Assembly: GCA_945266285.1 (NCBI GenBank)
Contig: CALYOP010000009.1
Coordinates: 1-64,000, forward strand
DNA from: an uncultured Commensalibacter sp.
Lineage (GTDB): Bacteria; Pseudomonadota; Alphaproteobacteria; Acetobacterales; Acetobacteraceae
Reading direction: 5' to 3'
Length of the DNA stretch: 64,000 nucleotides
Below, piece by piece: positions 34,012 to 45,038 of this stretch (positions are counted from its first letter, which is position 1; the number at the start of each line of letters is the position of its first letter). The notes under the pieces are model-generated. The model made no database searches. It was not told where the DNA came from and worked only from the letters and a program-made list of their open reading frames with translations. A program made the position numbers and the translations under genes.

Positions 34012-34362
34012 ATGGGTTATTGTTCAATTAATTGGCAGGTTATCGATGTAAAATTACCGCAATTGATTAAAGATGGTCAATCTCAAGAAGAAATCGCAAG
34101 ATATTTTGGAATTTCACCCAATAGCGTTTGTCGCCGGATTATGCGTCTTGGGTTATGGAGTGATTTTGACGATGCGCGCGATCAACGGATGCGTTTAGGC
34201 AAATCGGTTGGTGGGCGTAAACGTTTTAATAAACCCAAAGCAGAATTGGTCCATCGTTATTGTTTGCGTTGTGGTCGCCACTTTGTCGCGGATACCCGGT
34301 TTCTAAGATTATGTTCTGACTGCCGGGAGGAAGCAACGGTCTGGCAAGGAAGTTGGTCATAA
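34012..34362 (+). CDS. GcrA-like helix-turn-helix protein with C-terminal zinc ribbon
   Basis: LIKDGQSQEEIARYFGISPNSVCRRIMRLGL; YCLRCGRHF...LRLCSDCREE. Confidence 0.6.
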   Translation: MGYCSINWQVIDVKLPQLIKDGQSQEEIARYFGISPNSVCRRIMRLGLWSDFDDARDQRMRLGKSVGGRKRFNKPKAELVHRYCLRCGRHFVADTRFLRLCSDCREEATVWQGSWS

Positions 34363-34377
34363 GAAAGGTTTGTTTCC

Positions 34378-35262
34378 ATGACAATCAAAAAAAGCGAAAC
34401 CGTTTCATCCAAATTTAAATGGAGCAAGTTTTATTGGTCCGATTGGCGAAATGATGTCAATCTTCAATCCTGTAGTTTATCAGCACAAGGTTTATGGATT
34501 AATATTTTGGCATTGATGCATTCATCGGAACGTATTGGATATCTTGAGGTATCAAAACGGGCGATGACGGCTGCGGAAATTGCCCGTCTTTTGGGATTGC
34601 GTACCAATAGAACACAACGTTTATTGGATGAATTAGAAAAAAAGGAAGTTTTTTCACGTGATGAACGCGGCGTTATTTATAGCCGTCGTATTATTCGTGA
34701 AGAAATACAACATCAACGGAATTCGGAAAAAGGCAAGAAGGGGGGGAATCCGTTACTGAAGCGAATGTCGAAAAATGGACAAAATAGAACATATTATGAA
34801 CAAAAAGAAACAAAAATCGACAGCAATAATGACGATTTTCCATACGCTGAAGAAAAAAATGCCTTAAGCCCAAGAGATAAAGAAAAAGAGTACCCAGATT
34901 CACCATATCATAAAGATATGGATGAAGCTGAAAATTATTCTAAAAAGCTTTTATGGTCTGAAGGTATTTTAAAGCTGCAATATTTTAATCTTCCGGAAAA
35001 ACAAGCCAGAGCTTTGATCGGGAAATGGTTAAAAATGCTAAATCATAATGCGACGGTTTTGTATCGTATGATTGATCAAGCTTATCAATTACCTTGTGAG
35101 AATATAATCAGCTATATCCAAGGGGCCATCCGTAAACATTTGAATGAAAAAAGGGTTCTGACCACTTTAGGACAAGATCTGCAATTAGCACAAGATCTAA
35201 CACAGCTAGAGGAAGAGCACATTTCTTATCATCAGCAAATTCAAAAGAATGCGGATGACTAA
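34378..35262 (+). CDS. Phage replication-type protein with winged-helix N-terminal region
   Basis: KFYWSDWRNDVNLQSCSLSAQGLWINILALMHSSERIGYL...RLLDELEKKEVFSRDERGVIYSRRI pattern of phage replication proteins. Confidence 0.65.
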   Translation: MTIKKSETVSSKFKWSKFYWSDWRNDVNLQSCSLSAQGLWINILALMHSSERIGYLEVSKRAMTAAEIARLLGLRTNRTQRLLDELEKKEVFSRDERGVIYSRRIIREEIQHQRNSEKGKKGGNPLLKRMSKNGQNRTYYEQKETKIDSNNDDFPYAEEKNALSPRDKEKEYPDSPYHKDMDEAENYSKKLLWSEGILKLQYFNLPEKQARALIGKWLKMLNHNATVLYRMIDQAYQLPCENIISYIQGAIRKHLNEKRVLTTLGQDLQLAQDLTQLEEEHISYHQQIQKNADD

Positions 35263-35815
35263 TGTGGAAGATTACTCGATATTTCAAATAGAAAGCGGGA
35301 AAAATCCACAGCTTGCTCATCTCATTATGGGGTGGCTTTATCAATTGGCGAATATGCTTGCTGCAAAAGAAGGAAGGGTAACGCGTCAAACGTTAATCAC
35401 CTATACCGAGATGCTTATTCGTGATTTTCCATCCCAGATATTTAGCGCTGAAAGTTTACATTACATTGTTCATAATTTTACGTGGTGGCCTTCTTATCCA
35501 GAATTACAAAAGCATTTACAACAATATCAACGCATAAAAGAACCCAATGGGGCAGCTTATGAAGATGAAGCTTTGGCATCTTTAACAAAACAAGAACAGT
35601 TACTGGTTAAAATATTCCATGCGAATGAAGACAAACATTGGCGTTATCCAGAAGACAAGGCAATGCCATCATTACGGTGTCAACAAACCAGAAAATCATT
35701 AACATTGGACGTTCTAAGATGCTGCGTTCCAAAGGTGTACGAATATTTAATTCAAGAAATTCAAAAGACAAAAAAATTATCCAGCCGAGTTGATCAGGAA
35801 TCGATGAATGAATAA
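35249..35815 (+). CDS. Phage hypothetical protein
   Basis: Overlaps upstream and downstream ORFs in an early operon. Confidence 0.6.
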   Translation: MRMTNVEDYSIFQIESGKNPQLAHLIMGWLYQLANMLAAKEGRVTRQTLITYTEMLIRDFPSQIFSAESLHYIVHNFTWWPSYPELQKHLQQYQRIKEPNGAAYEDEALASLTKQEQLLVKIFHANEDKHWRYPEDKAMPSLRCQQTRKSLTLDVLRCCVPKVYEYLIQEIQKTKKLSSRVDQESMNE

Positions 35816-36368
35816 ATCAGTCTCTATCCAGAAAACTGGAAAAAAAAAACGATCCAAAAAACAGCCTTTAAAACCAATAATGCCGGATATTGATTTGGGA
35901 ACGGATGGCGTTGCGGCATTACAGCGTCCCGTTTGTCAAGATGTTGTGGATTTGGGGGATGGGCGTCCTATGCAGCCCGTTCGACGGTTATTATGTGAAT
36001 GCATGTTGGATTATCTTTATAAACGTAAAAATGCGACTCTGTCCGATGAACAATATGCGGCGGGGATACGTTTTCGAAAAATTTGGCATCAAGCAATTGA
36101 AAGGAATCGGATTACGGCACGTTATGAATTTCGTCTTGCAACATCATCAAATTATGAAAATGGTTCCATATCCTATTTAAATGCGCGTCATCATATTGAA
36201 CAAGCTTTATCCAAGCTTACCAAGGCCCAGCAACGTTCGGTAATTGGGGTTTGTGCTTATGATGAATGTGTAGGATTACGTTATAAATCCTTAAGAAAAG
36301 GGCTCGATAATCTCGCGATTTATTGGCATATCGGAAAGAATATTAAATTTCATAAGAATTCCTCTTGA
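35808..36368 (+). CDS. Phage hypothetical protein
   Basis: Overlapping start with previous gene; basic N-terminus KKKRSKKQPLKP. Confidence 0.6.
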   Translation: MNKSVSIQKTGKKKRSKKQPLKPIMPDIDLGTDGVAALQRPVCQDVVDLGDGRPMQPVRRLLCECMLDYLYKRKNATLSDEQYAAGIRFRKIWHQAIERNRITARYEFRLATSSNYENGSISYLNARHHIEQALSKLTKAQQRSVIGVCAYDECVGLRYKSLRKGLDNLAIYWHIGKNIKFHKNSS

Positions 36369-36472
36369 AAAGCTAAGTTATATCACATATAAAAGGGATA
36401 ATACCTGCTTTGGATATATGTTTACTCAAAGTTAAATCCTATTATGTGATTCACTACTTTAAAAGTTGTTAA

Positions 36473-36507
36473 GCCCTTTCTTTATGAATTAAGAAAGGGC
36501 CATTTTT
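36473..36507 (+). terminator. Terminator between early genes and packaging module
   Basis: GCCCTTTCTT tatgaatt AAGAAAGGGC CATTTTT. Confidence 0.75.
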
Positions 36508-36517
36508 GTAGGATAAA

Positions 36518-36904
36518 ATGGTTAAATTTTCTTCTGAAAAAGTAAGACAGATTTGCCAAAAGATCATGAATGGCGAAAGTTTGGTATCGATTTGTCAAAA
36601 TCCTCAGATGCCTTCTTCTGAAATCGTCATCCAATGGTTATCGAATAATATCGGTTTTCGTCGTCAATTTCAGATTGCTCGGGAGGCTGCCAGTGATCAT
36701 CTGGCCAGTCAGATTGTTCATATCGCCGATCAGACCAATATCGAAGATCTAAAACTTGCTCAATTACGGATTGATGCGCGCAAATGGGTTGCCAATTATA
36801 TTCGGAATAACCACGATGATAATGAAAACAGCATCGAGGCGGTTGCTTCGCCTACGATTAAAATTGAATTTGTAGAGGAAGAAAATAGAAAAACCGATTC
36901 CTAA
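36518..36904 (+). CDS. Terminase small subunit-like
   Basis: VRQICQKIMNGESLVSICQNPQMPSSEIVIQWLSNNIGFRRQFQIAREAASDHLASQIVHIAD; precedes large terminase. Confidence 0.75.
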   Translation: MVKFSSEKVRQICQKIMNGESLVSICQNPQMPSSEIVIQWLSNNIGFRRQFQIAREAASDHLASQIVHIADQTNIEDLKLAQLRIDARKWVANYIRNNHDDNENSIEAVASPTIKIEFVEEENRKTDS

Positions 36905-36918
36905 TTGTTAAACCCAAT

Positions 36919-38155
36919 TTGTATGAAAACATTTTCGTTAATATGATTAAGTCACAAATACCGCGCGTTTATGCACCATTATTTCAGCCTTATCGTTACA
37001 AATTGTTTTATGGGGGAAGAGGGGGCGCAAAATCTTGGGCATTTGCCAGAGTCTTGTTGATTCTTGCTTTAAAGGAACCCATTCGGATTCTATGTTGTCG
37101 CGAATTTCAGAATTCAACCCGGCAATCCGTGCATCAATTATTGATTGAACAAATTGATCATTTAAATTTATCGGCTTTTTTCGACGTCCAACAACAGAAA
37201 ATCAAGGGAATTAATGGTTCTGAATTTATTTTCATGGGATTGGCACGCAATATTCAAGGCATCAAATCGACCGAAAATATTTCTATTGCTTGGGTAGAAG
37301 AAGCACAAACCATTAGTCAATCAAGTTTGGATTTATTAATTCCAACCATTCGTGCGCCACGTTCGGAATTATGGTTTTCGTGGAATCCTTTGCAAGAAGA
37401 TGCACCGATTGAACAATTACGCAGCCGTTTAATTGATGATAACGAAGCTGTCGTAAAAAAAGTGGGATGGCAAGACAATCCTTGGTTTCCCGATGAATTG
37501 GATGCTGAAAGACGTCGTTTACTGGTTCATGACCCGGCTGCTTATGAACATGTATGGGAAGGAAGCTTTCAGACGCGTTCCGATGCCTTGGTTTTTAATG
37601 AACGAGTCGTCGTGCAGGATTTTGAAACTCCTGATCATACAAGATTCTATTATGGGGTCGATTGGGGATTTGCAAAGGATCCTACAGCATTAATTCGTTG
37701 CTTTATTTTAAATCATCAACTTTATGTTGATTACGAGATTTTTGGTGAAAGCATCGAAATTGATGCTTTGCCGAATATGTTTGATCAGATTCCCGATATT
37801 CGCCGTTGGCCTATACGCGCGGATTCTTCGCGCCCGGAAACCATAAGCTATCTTGCCAGGCAAGGTTCAATATTCGCGGAGCAAAAAAATGGCAGGTAGT
37901 ATCGAAGATGGCCTTGCTTACCTAAAAAGCTTTCGCCAGATCGTCGTACATCCAAGATGCCCAAAAATCGCACAGGAATTTCGTCGTTATGCCTATCAGG
38001 TTGATCGGCTTACCTTGGATATTTTGCCCAAAGTCGAGGATGCAAATAATCACGGAATTGATGCTTTGCGCTATGCGCTTGATGGTCTGATTACCCATAA
38101 AGCACGTGCACCCGTTTTTACCAAAACGGCTTTAAAGCAATTAGGGACACGTTAA
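36919..38155 (+). pseudogene. Terminase large subunit, frameshifted near 37862-37895
   Basis: YKLFYGGRGGAKSWAFARVLL Walker A; RFYYGVDWGFAKDPTALI nuclease; the expected RQGFNIRGAKKW-AGSIEDGLAYLKSF is spread over frames by two apparent single-base losses (GGTTC, TGGCA). Confidence 0.88.
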
Positions 38156-38251
38156 TACACGGATTTATAAAGGAAATGATGATCAAAACGATGATCAATT
38201 TCCATTACCCAATTATTTTAATTCATCTGCCAAAACAGGATCAAGCATTTC

Positions 38252-39683
38252 ATGTTCTCTTTTTTTCGAAAAAAAACACCTGATGTAAAAGATGAGGGGG
38301 CAAGTTGCGCCCAAATCTGGATTTCGCTTTCCACCCATGATGGATGAGCTCGAAGAAGAATTGTCTTTGGCAGATATTATTGCACCTTATCCGGCTATGC
38401 CTGGGGTTAGAAGCACATCCGTTATGGCAATGGATGGAGAAGAAATGGTGGTTCAACCCACTGATATGAATCATTATGCCGATTGGTTGATTGATTATCG
38501 TGCGGACGGGCTGGGATTTTTTGGTTATCCACGTTTATCCGAGATGGCACAACGTCCCGAATATCGTAAAATGGTTGAAACCTTGGCCAAAGAAGCAACC
38601 CGTGAATGGATTGAATTTACTTATAAAGATCACGATGATAAAATCAAACAGATCGAAGCCGAATTTAAACGTTTACAAATAAGAGAGCATTTTTATTGCG
38701 CCAGTGAGAATGACGGTTTCTTTGGTTTGGCGCATATTTTGCTCGATTTCGGTGAACCCATGGGTTCTTCCCATATGATGCAACCCATTCGGATCAGTGC
38801 CGATTCGATTCCCGTCGGTGGATTAAAACGCCTGATCAATATTGAACCCATTTGGACGAGTCCGAATGATTATTCGGCTTATGATCCCTTTGACGATCAT
38901 TTTTATAAACCAAAAAACTGGTTTATTAATGGGCGTCTTGTCGATAGCACACGTCTATTGACCTTTGTTGCCAGAAAAGTTCCAGATTTATTAAAGCCTG
39001 CCTATAATTTTGGAGGTATGGCCTTAACACAACTGGCGAAACCTTATGTCGATAATTGGCTACGAACTCGGCAATCGGTTTCGGATCTCATTAATTCTTT
39101 TTCGATTGTTAACCTGCAAACCAATATGACGCAATTGATGCAGGAACCGGGTGATTATCCTGATAATACCGGCAGTGTTGCTGGGCTTTTGAATCGCGTG
39201 CAAGGTTTTAATCAGCTGCGCCATAATCAAGGCACCTTTATTACCGACAAAGAAAGCGAAGAATTGAAAAATCTGGCTGTGCCCTTAACGGGTTTGGACA
39301 AGCTTCAGGAACAGGAACAGGAACAAATTGCCAGTATCGCCAGTCAACCTTTGGTCAAGATGTTTGGGATTCAGCCTACGGGTTTGAATGCTTCATCTGA
39401 TGGTGAAATTCGTGTCTGGTATGATGAAGTTTCTTCTTATCAAGAATATTTCTTCCGTCCCCAGCTTGAACGGCTTTTCAAAATTGTTCAGCTTAGCCTT
39501 TGGGGGAAAATTGACCCTAATTTAGGATTTGATTTTGTGCCGTTATGGCAGTTGGATGCAAAAACACAAAGCGATATGCATCTTAATCAAGCTCAAGCCG
39601 ATGCGCTTTATCTGGATAAATCCGTCATTAGCCCTGATGAAGCACGACAAAGATTTGAAAAAATGAACGATTTAAATCATTAA
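38252..39683 (+). CDS. Portal protein, DUF1073 family; probable 5' frameshift
   Basis: Main ORF 38292-39683 has portal features (RADGLGFFGYPRLSEMAQRPEYRKMVETLAKEATREWIEF). A plausible N-terminus MFSFFRKKTPDVKDEG starts at 38252 in another frame. Confidence 0.78.
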
Positions 39684-39736
39684 CGCTTTTGGATGATGAT
39701 TAATTTTTATCACCGTATTTTTGAGGAAGAAATTCG

Positions 39737-39779
39737 AAACAAAAAGTGAAATTAACAAACATAATTTCACTTTTTGTTT
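39737..39779. terminator. Strong hairpin after portal gene
   Basis: AAACAAAAAGTGAAATTA acaaaca TAATTTCACTTTTTGTTT, perfect 18-bp inverted repeat. Confidence 0.8.
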
Positions 39780-40165
39780 TCGTTTTAAGAGTGGTAAAGA
39801 TATTTAAAATCTCAACCTTAGCAAAATTAATTTTATAGTAATTTCAAGGGGATATGAAGAAACAAAATCGTGAAGTTTTTTAAGAAAACATTACTTATTC
39901 AAAATTTGTTCTATTCGGATTTGATAAAAATAATCATTAATAATGATGAAATGGTTACAAAGAATAAAAATCTAAATTGCTCGATTTTTCTCAAAAAATA
40001 AGTGCTTATCCAAACGCGCATTCATTTATATTAAAATAAGTAATACGGATTCAATAATTGATAGAACATCATTGTAATTTTTCCGATATAGCGTGAATAT
40101 AGTTTACCAGATCGAATAGAATATCTTATTATCCATAAGAAAAACGATCTGTCGGATAGGGAATA

Positions 40166-41278
40166 ATGATGAAAAATTGGCTTTTGAATACCAGTATTTC
40201 TTTTATAATGTTTGGTTTTTTGTGTTCAACGACGATGGCCGAAGAAAAAACGCCTTATCATTATCGAACCTTATCGATGAAAGCGGAAATGACCAAACAG
40301 ACCAAAGACTTTGTAATTAAGAATCTGTTTCCCTTTTATTTTCCTGATAATTTACCAGGGAAACCAATCGTTAAGGAAATAACCGGTACTTTAAGCACCA
40401 CAACCCAGGCCCGTTTTGATGCCAAGGGGAACGAAACAACTTATTCCGAAACGCTTTTTAGTGTGAATTATAGTGCTAAGGCTTGCCCAGCACCGGGAGA
40501 AGGTATTGATGGTGTTGGTTATTTTTACAAATTTCCTCCGATTGGTTTGTTTGCTGCAATCGTCAAACAGGTTCAAGGAGGAACCGTGACGACTCCAGTC
40601 CATTTCAAAGACCCATCCGGTATTCCTATTCCTGTTACTAAGAAAGGTTGTTTTTTCATCACTTTCGATGGTTCCGACTTTGCAGGAAAGCCCTATACGA
40701 TGAAGGCTGATCTTCAGATCAAATATACTTTTGAACCGCGATGGGCACGATTGGATGGAGAGTTTTTGTTAGGTTCTGGGAACAAGGTTACCCCGACGCT
40801 GAATGCTTATGCGGTTTTGCCCGTAACCAGCAAACGGCCAAAGGGAAATGTAATTTTGCCTGGGACTATTACGGCTATTCGGGGCAATGTTGCATCATCT
40901 GCCATAGCCCCCGATGGTAAAGACCGATGGTCGGTACGTTATGTAACGGCGGTCTATAAAAAAAATACCTGCCAAATTGCTTTTAAGCACCATAATCCCG
41001 AAAAATTTTTCTGGAACGATTTTACAGGAACAGCGCATCAACCCAATCCTTCTGCCGCATTATGGCCAAGTTCAGTAATCCTTTCTGATGTGAATGCAGA
41101 AGGGGTAGGGCGACAAAGCGTGATGACCAATGTTCGTGAAACCAAAAATTTTCTGGTTCATGTCGAAGAGGGGGATTGTGTCGTGCAGGCTGCTATGCCT
41201 TTTGGCACGCATGAAACCTTACGCGGTAGTGGCATCAATTCCGAATATCAGGTTGATGTTCAGTACATACCAGACTGA
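40166..41278 (+). CDS. Secreted hypothetical protein (prophage cargo)
   Basis: Signal peptide MMKNWLLNTSISFIMFGFLCSTTMA; own terminator; lies between portal and DUF2213 genes. Confidence 0.7.
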   Translation: MMKNWLLNTSISFIMFGFLCSTTMAEEKTPYHYRTLSMKAEMTKQTKDFVIKNLFPFYFPDNLPGKPIVKEITGTLSTTTQARFDAKGNETTYSETLFSVNYSAKACPAPGEGIDGVGYFYKFPPIGLFAAIVKQVQGGTVTTPVHFKDPSGIPIPVTKKGCFFITFDGSDFAGKPYTMKADLQIKYTFEPRWARLDGEFLLGSGNKVTPTLNAYAVLPVTSKRPKGNVILPGTITAIRGNVASSAIAPDGKDRWSVRYVTAVYKKNTCQIAFKHHNPEKFFWNDFTGTAHQPNPSAALWPSSVILSDVNAEGVGRQSVMTNVRETKNFLVHVEEGDCVVQAAMPFGTHETLRGSGINSEYQVDVQYIPD

Positions 41279-41308
41279 TTTGATCTTCTGATATCGCGAT
41301 AACTTTAT

Positions 41309-41340
41309 AAAAGGTCACCTTGTCCAAAGGTGGCCTTTTT
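41309..41340 (+). terminator. Terminator hairpin after secreted cargo gene
   Basis: AAAGGTCACCTT gtcca AAGGTGGCCTTTTT (one G-U). Confidence 0.8.
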
Positions 41341-41386
41341 AATGGGCAAAACGCTGAAGTTTTGGCGATTAATGGAACCATTTAAC

Positions 41387-42706
41387 ATGATTAAACTAGC
41401 ATATGACCGGATTGGTTTGCAAAAAACCGTCCGGTTTTTTGATGAAGATGGACGTCTTTATATCAAACAGACACCGATTAGCAAAGCAATGGTCAATCCC
41501 TACCGTGGATGTGAAATCCCTGATTTTGACCGGTTGGTATGGGAAGCAGAACGGTTTTACCGTCTTTTGCGTCCCGCCGATGCATTAATGAAAGCGCGAC
41601 AAACTTTTGAAAAAATTCCGGTTCTGCTTGATCATATCCATGTCACAGCGGAAAGACCACATTCGGAATCCGTGGTGGGTGCAACAGGGGAAGCGGCAGA
41701 TTTCATATCACCTTATTTAATGAATTCGATGGTGATTTGGGATCAGCAAGCAATTTCGAAGATCAAAAACGGATCATAACGGGAATTATCCTGTGCCTAT
41801 CGTTATGAAGTAGACCCAACTCCTGGGGTTTATGATGGCGAAGCTTATGATGGTGTCATGCGTAATTTGCGCGGCAACCATATTGCATTGGTCGAAAAAG
41901 GCCGTGCAGGGCCGGATGTGTGCATATGGGACCAGGCTCCTTCTACAAAAAGGAAATATTACATAATGAATAACAAGGACTCTGCGGGAACTGATTGCGA
42001 TCGGTTGCCCAGATCTATGGATGAAATATTGCGCCAAACAATCAATGATTTGGATAATAAAACCATAGATCCTGAGAATGATACTTTGTTTGACGAAGAT
42101 TTATCCGATGAATCTATCGATAATTTTGGCGATGAATTGGATAATGATTCCGAACAGGATTTTGAAAATTACAAGCAGGAACTCTATCAATTATTACAGA
42201 CCCTGCAATCTCAAGGTGTGGATCAAGAAGCCTTGAATAAAATTGCGGCTATTTTCCATCTTTGCTGCCAGGATATGTCCGATATTGGCGAAGATGAATT
42301 GGATGATGAAGATAGCGATGCTGAAGATTGCAATCCGCTTTTAAAACAGAAAGCAGTCTCAAAAAAAGCGAAAAATCCTTTGATTGCCAAAGCACTGGCA
42401 AAGCAGCGGAAAAAATTAAAAGCCGCAGAACAGGCACGTTTTGATGTGATGCCTGTTGTCGGTCAAGTTATTGGTCAGGACAGTGCCGCCGAAATTTACA
42501 GGGTCGCCTTGCGTGAACTGGGCATGAACACGGCAAAACTTCCACGGAGTGCTTCGGTATTGCGGGAATTATTTAACATGACCTATCGCGAGCGTGCTTA
42601 TAACAGTCGCCGTAAAAATAGCGTCATGGCTCAGGACCGCGCCACAGGCGATCATTTTTATCAATTCTTCGGGGTCTCTCCTATGAAGAAAATTGGAGCA
42701 TTTTAA
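41387..42706 (+). pseudogene. DUF2213 phage protein with acidic C-terminus, single in-frame TAA at 41777-41779
   Basis: ...[64 protein letters not shown]... continues in the same frame. Confidence 0.85.
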
Positions 42707-42707
42707 G

Positions 42708-43202
42708 ATGTCTCTTCAAAAGCAAGTAAATAGCAATTGGGCCCTGGGCGTTGAAGGCGATTTTGCTTCGGCTAATCCACGTCAATCTGCATTGGGCGGA
42801 GCATATGGCTTTCGCGCTGGCAAAGATGGGATCATGGCTGGCCGTTTTGCATGGGTTGATAGTGATAATGTTACCGTTACACAGGCTCAACCATTAAATG
42901 CAAAGAAACCCAATGGTTTCGTTCATCGGGATATGAATGCCATGATGATCGGATATATGGATGAAGCCACAATGCAGTATGCTTCTGGCTTGCCGATCGA
43001 TTTGTTTACACAGGGTGATTTCTATGCCCGTAGTAGCAATGGCGGCAAAAGAGGTCAGAAAGTTTACGCATCGACCAAAGATGGAACGATTCTTTGCGAT
43101 GCAACGGGTGTTGCTCATGACGGTTTCATTGAAACCGATTGGTATTGTGCTCTGACCGCAAATGCGGGCGAGTTGGTCATTATTTCTTCTTATCCGGTAT
43201 AA
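42708..43202 (+). CDS. Phage structural (capsid-associated) protein
   Basis: MSLQKQVNSNWALGVEGDFASANPRQSALGG...; precedes major capsid gene. Confidence 0.7.
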   Translation: MSLQKQVNSNWALGVEGDFASANPRQSALGGAYGFRAGKDGIMAGRFAWVDSDNVTVTQAQPLNAKKPNGFVHRDMNAMMIGYMDEATMQYASGLPIDLFTQGDFYARSSNGGKRGQKVYASTKDGTILCDATGVAHDGFIETDWYCALTANAGELVIISSYPV

Positions 43203-43207
43203 TCATT

Positions 43208-44239
43208 ATGAATAAAACACAGATGCGTCATTTTATGACCGTGTTGGGTCGCGACTATAAAGTGGCTGTAGATAACGGTTTTCGTGGCCCAATTGCTATG
43301 GATGCCCAACCTTCATTGAATATGACGGCAAATACAGGGATTCCATCCCTGTTTACAACCGAAATTTTTCCAGAAATCACCCGTGCTATTGTAACCCCAA
43401 TGCGGGCTGCTGAGATTTATAGCGAACGTCAATCTGGGGATTGGACAACGAATTTGGTTCAGTTTCCTTTTGTTGAATCAACCGGTGAAGTCAGTGCTTA
43501 TCATGATTATAGTCAGGCCGGTGTTGTTGGTACCAATATGAATTGGGAAACACGCCAACCCTGGTTATATCAGACATGGACTGAATGGGGTGAACGCGAA
43601 ACCGATATTGCGGGTCGTGGTAATATTTCCCTGGTTGCAGAAAAGAATATGGCTTCTATTTCCGTATTGAATAAAACCCAAAATCAGATTTACCTTTTTG
43701 GTGTTCAAGGTCTTAAAAACTATGGTGTTTTAAATGATCCTGATCTGCCACCAGCGATTCAGCCAACCAAAAAAACAGGTGGCGGAACAACTTGGCAATC
43801 AACCAATGACCCTATTGAAATCTATAACGATTTTGTCAAATTTTTTGGTCAATTAAGCGAACAAATGGGCGGCAATGTCAGCATGGATGATCATTTGGTT
43901 GTTGTGATTCCAACCGGCTTGCAACAATGTCTAAGCTATAAAAACCAATATGGTGTTCGTATTCGCGAAATGCTGAAAGAAGATTACCCAAATATGCGCA
44001 TTGAAGTATTGCCAGAATTGGGTGAAAAATTATCAAACGGCAAACTTCCTTCAAATATGATGCAAATGTTTGTTGAGGAATATGAAGGTATGCGCACAGT
44101 TTTCTGTGGCTTTACCTATAAATTACGTGCTCACCGTATGGAGCTTTATTCGACTTGGCAACGTCAGAAAAAATCCCAAGGTACTTGGGGTGGTGTATGG
44201 CGTTTACCGGTTGCTTGTGCTTCTATGGCGGGAATTTAG
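43208..44239 (+). CDS. Major capsid protein, DUF2184 family
   Basis: PSLFTTEIFPEITRAIVTPMRAAEIYSERQSGDWTTNLVQFPFVESTGEVSAYHDYSQAG; C-terminal RLPVACASMAGI. Confidence 0.83.
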   Translation: MNKTQMRHFMTVLGRDYKVAVDNGFRGPIAMDAQPSLNMTANTGIPSLFTTEIFPEITRAIVTPMRAAEIYSERQSGDWTTNLVQFPFVESTGEVSAYHDYSQAGVVGTNMNWETRQPWLYQTWTEWGERETDIAGRGNISLVAEKNMASISVLNKTQNQIYLFGVQGLKNYGVLNDPDLPPAIQPTKKTGGGTTWQSTNDPIEIYNDFVKFFGQLSEQMGGNVSMDDHLVVVIPTGLQQCLSYKNQYGVRIREMLKEDYPNMRIEVLPELGEKLSNGKLPSNMMQMFVEEYEGMRTVFCGFTYKLRAHRMELYSTWQRQKKSQGTWGGVWRLPVACASMAGI

Positions 44240-44241
44240 TC

Positions 44242-44610
44242 ATGGCAGAAAGCAATGTACAGGTCGCTTGTAAACGTCCCAATGGTTTGATTTTGGAACT
44301 GGTTGATAATTCTGGTCAGATTCAAAAGGTCACACTGAATGGGGCCGCAAAGTCTTCTTTGTTTCGTTCAGAAATGGGAATGATGTCAGGGCTTTATGGA
44401 GTGACTTCAGTACCAGCCGATTTTTGGCAGGCATGGAGCAAGCAAAACAAAGATTACCCTCCGTTAAAATATGGAGAAATCTTTGCTCAGAATTCTGAAA
44501 ACGCATTAAACAAACAAGCAAAAGAACAGGAAAAACAGCTTACCGGTTTGGAAGGGGTCGATTCAAAAACCACTTCTGTTAAAACACTGGATGCAGAAAA
44601 AAGACCATGA
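44242..44610 (+). CDS. Phage head-completion-region hypothetical protein
   Basis: MAESNVQVACKRPNGLILELVDNSG...; syntenic position after capsid. Confidence 0.65.
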   Translation: MAESNVQVACKRPNGLILELVDNSGQIQKVTLNGAAKSSLFRSEMGMMSGLYGVTSVPADFWQAWSKQNKDYPPLKYGEIFAQNSENALNKQAKEQEKQLTGLEGVDSKTTSVKTLDAEKRP

Positions 44611-45026
44611 GTGACGTTACATTTGATTATCATCAATGGTCGTTACGTTACCCAGATCTTGCACAAAGTATTTCTGAATCTTTGGCTGAACTTTTGTTTT
44701 CTGAAGCAACCTTGTTTTTGGACCCAACGGATAAAAGTTGGGTAAAAAATCAGGCCCATCGGACGCTTTTGCTTTATATGCTAACGGCCCATTTGGCTCA
44801 GTTACAGCAGCAAGCCAGTGGCGGCGGTGGGGCAATGGTTGGGCGTATTAACAAAGTCACCGAAGGGTCGGTGTCGGTTTCAGCCGATACGGGTCAAATA
44901 CCCGCAACGGCAGAATGGTTCGCCCAGACCCCTTACGGTATGACTTTTTGGAAGGCAACGGCGCGTTATCGTAGTGCTCGCTATCTTTCACGCTTTCCTA
45001 ATATCCGGCATTGCTTTTGGCCATAA
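44607..45026 (+). CDS. DUF4054-like head-tail connector protein
   Basis: AELLFSEATLFLDPTDKSWV...LYMLTAHLAQL...GRINKVTEGSVSVSAD. Confidence 0.75.
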   Translation: MSDVTFDYHQWSLRYPDLAQSISESLAELLFSEATLFLDPTDKSWVKNQAHRTLLLYMLTAHLAQLQQQASGGGGAMVGRINKVTEGSVSVSADTGQIPATAEWFAQTPYGMTFWKATARYRSARYLSRFPNIRHCFWP

Positions 45027-45038
45027 TCAACAGGAAAC

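Noticed and set aside
38252-39683. Portal protein as a functional anti-CBASS (Acb1) enzyme
   Set aside because: Some databases link DUF1073 names to Acb1, but the gene position and size indicate a portal; no evidence of nuclease activity here.
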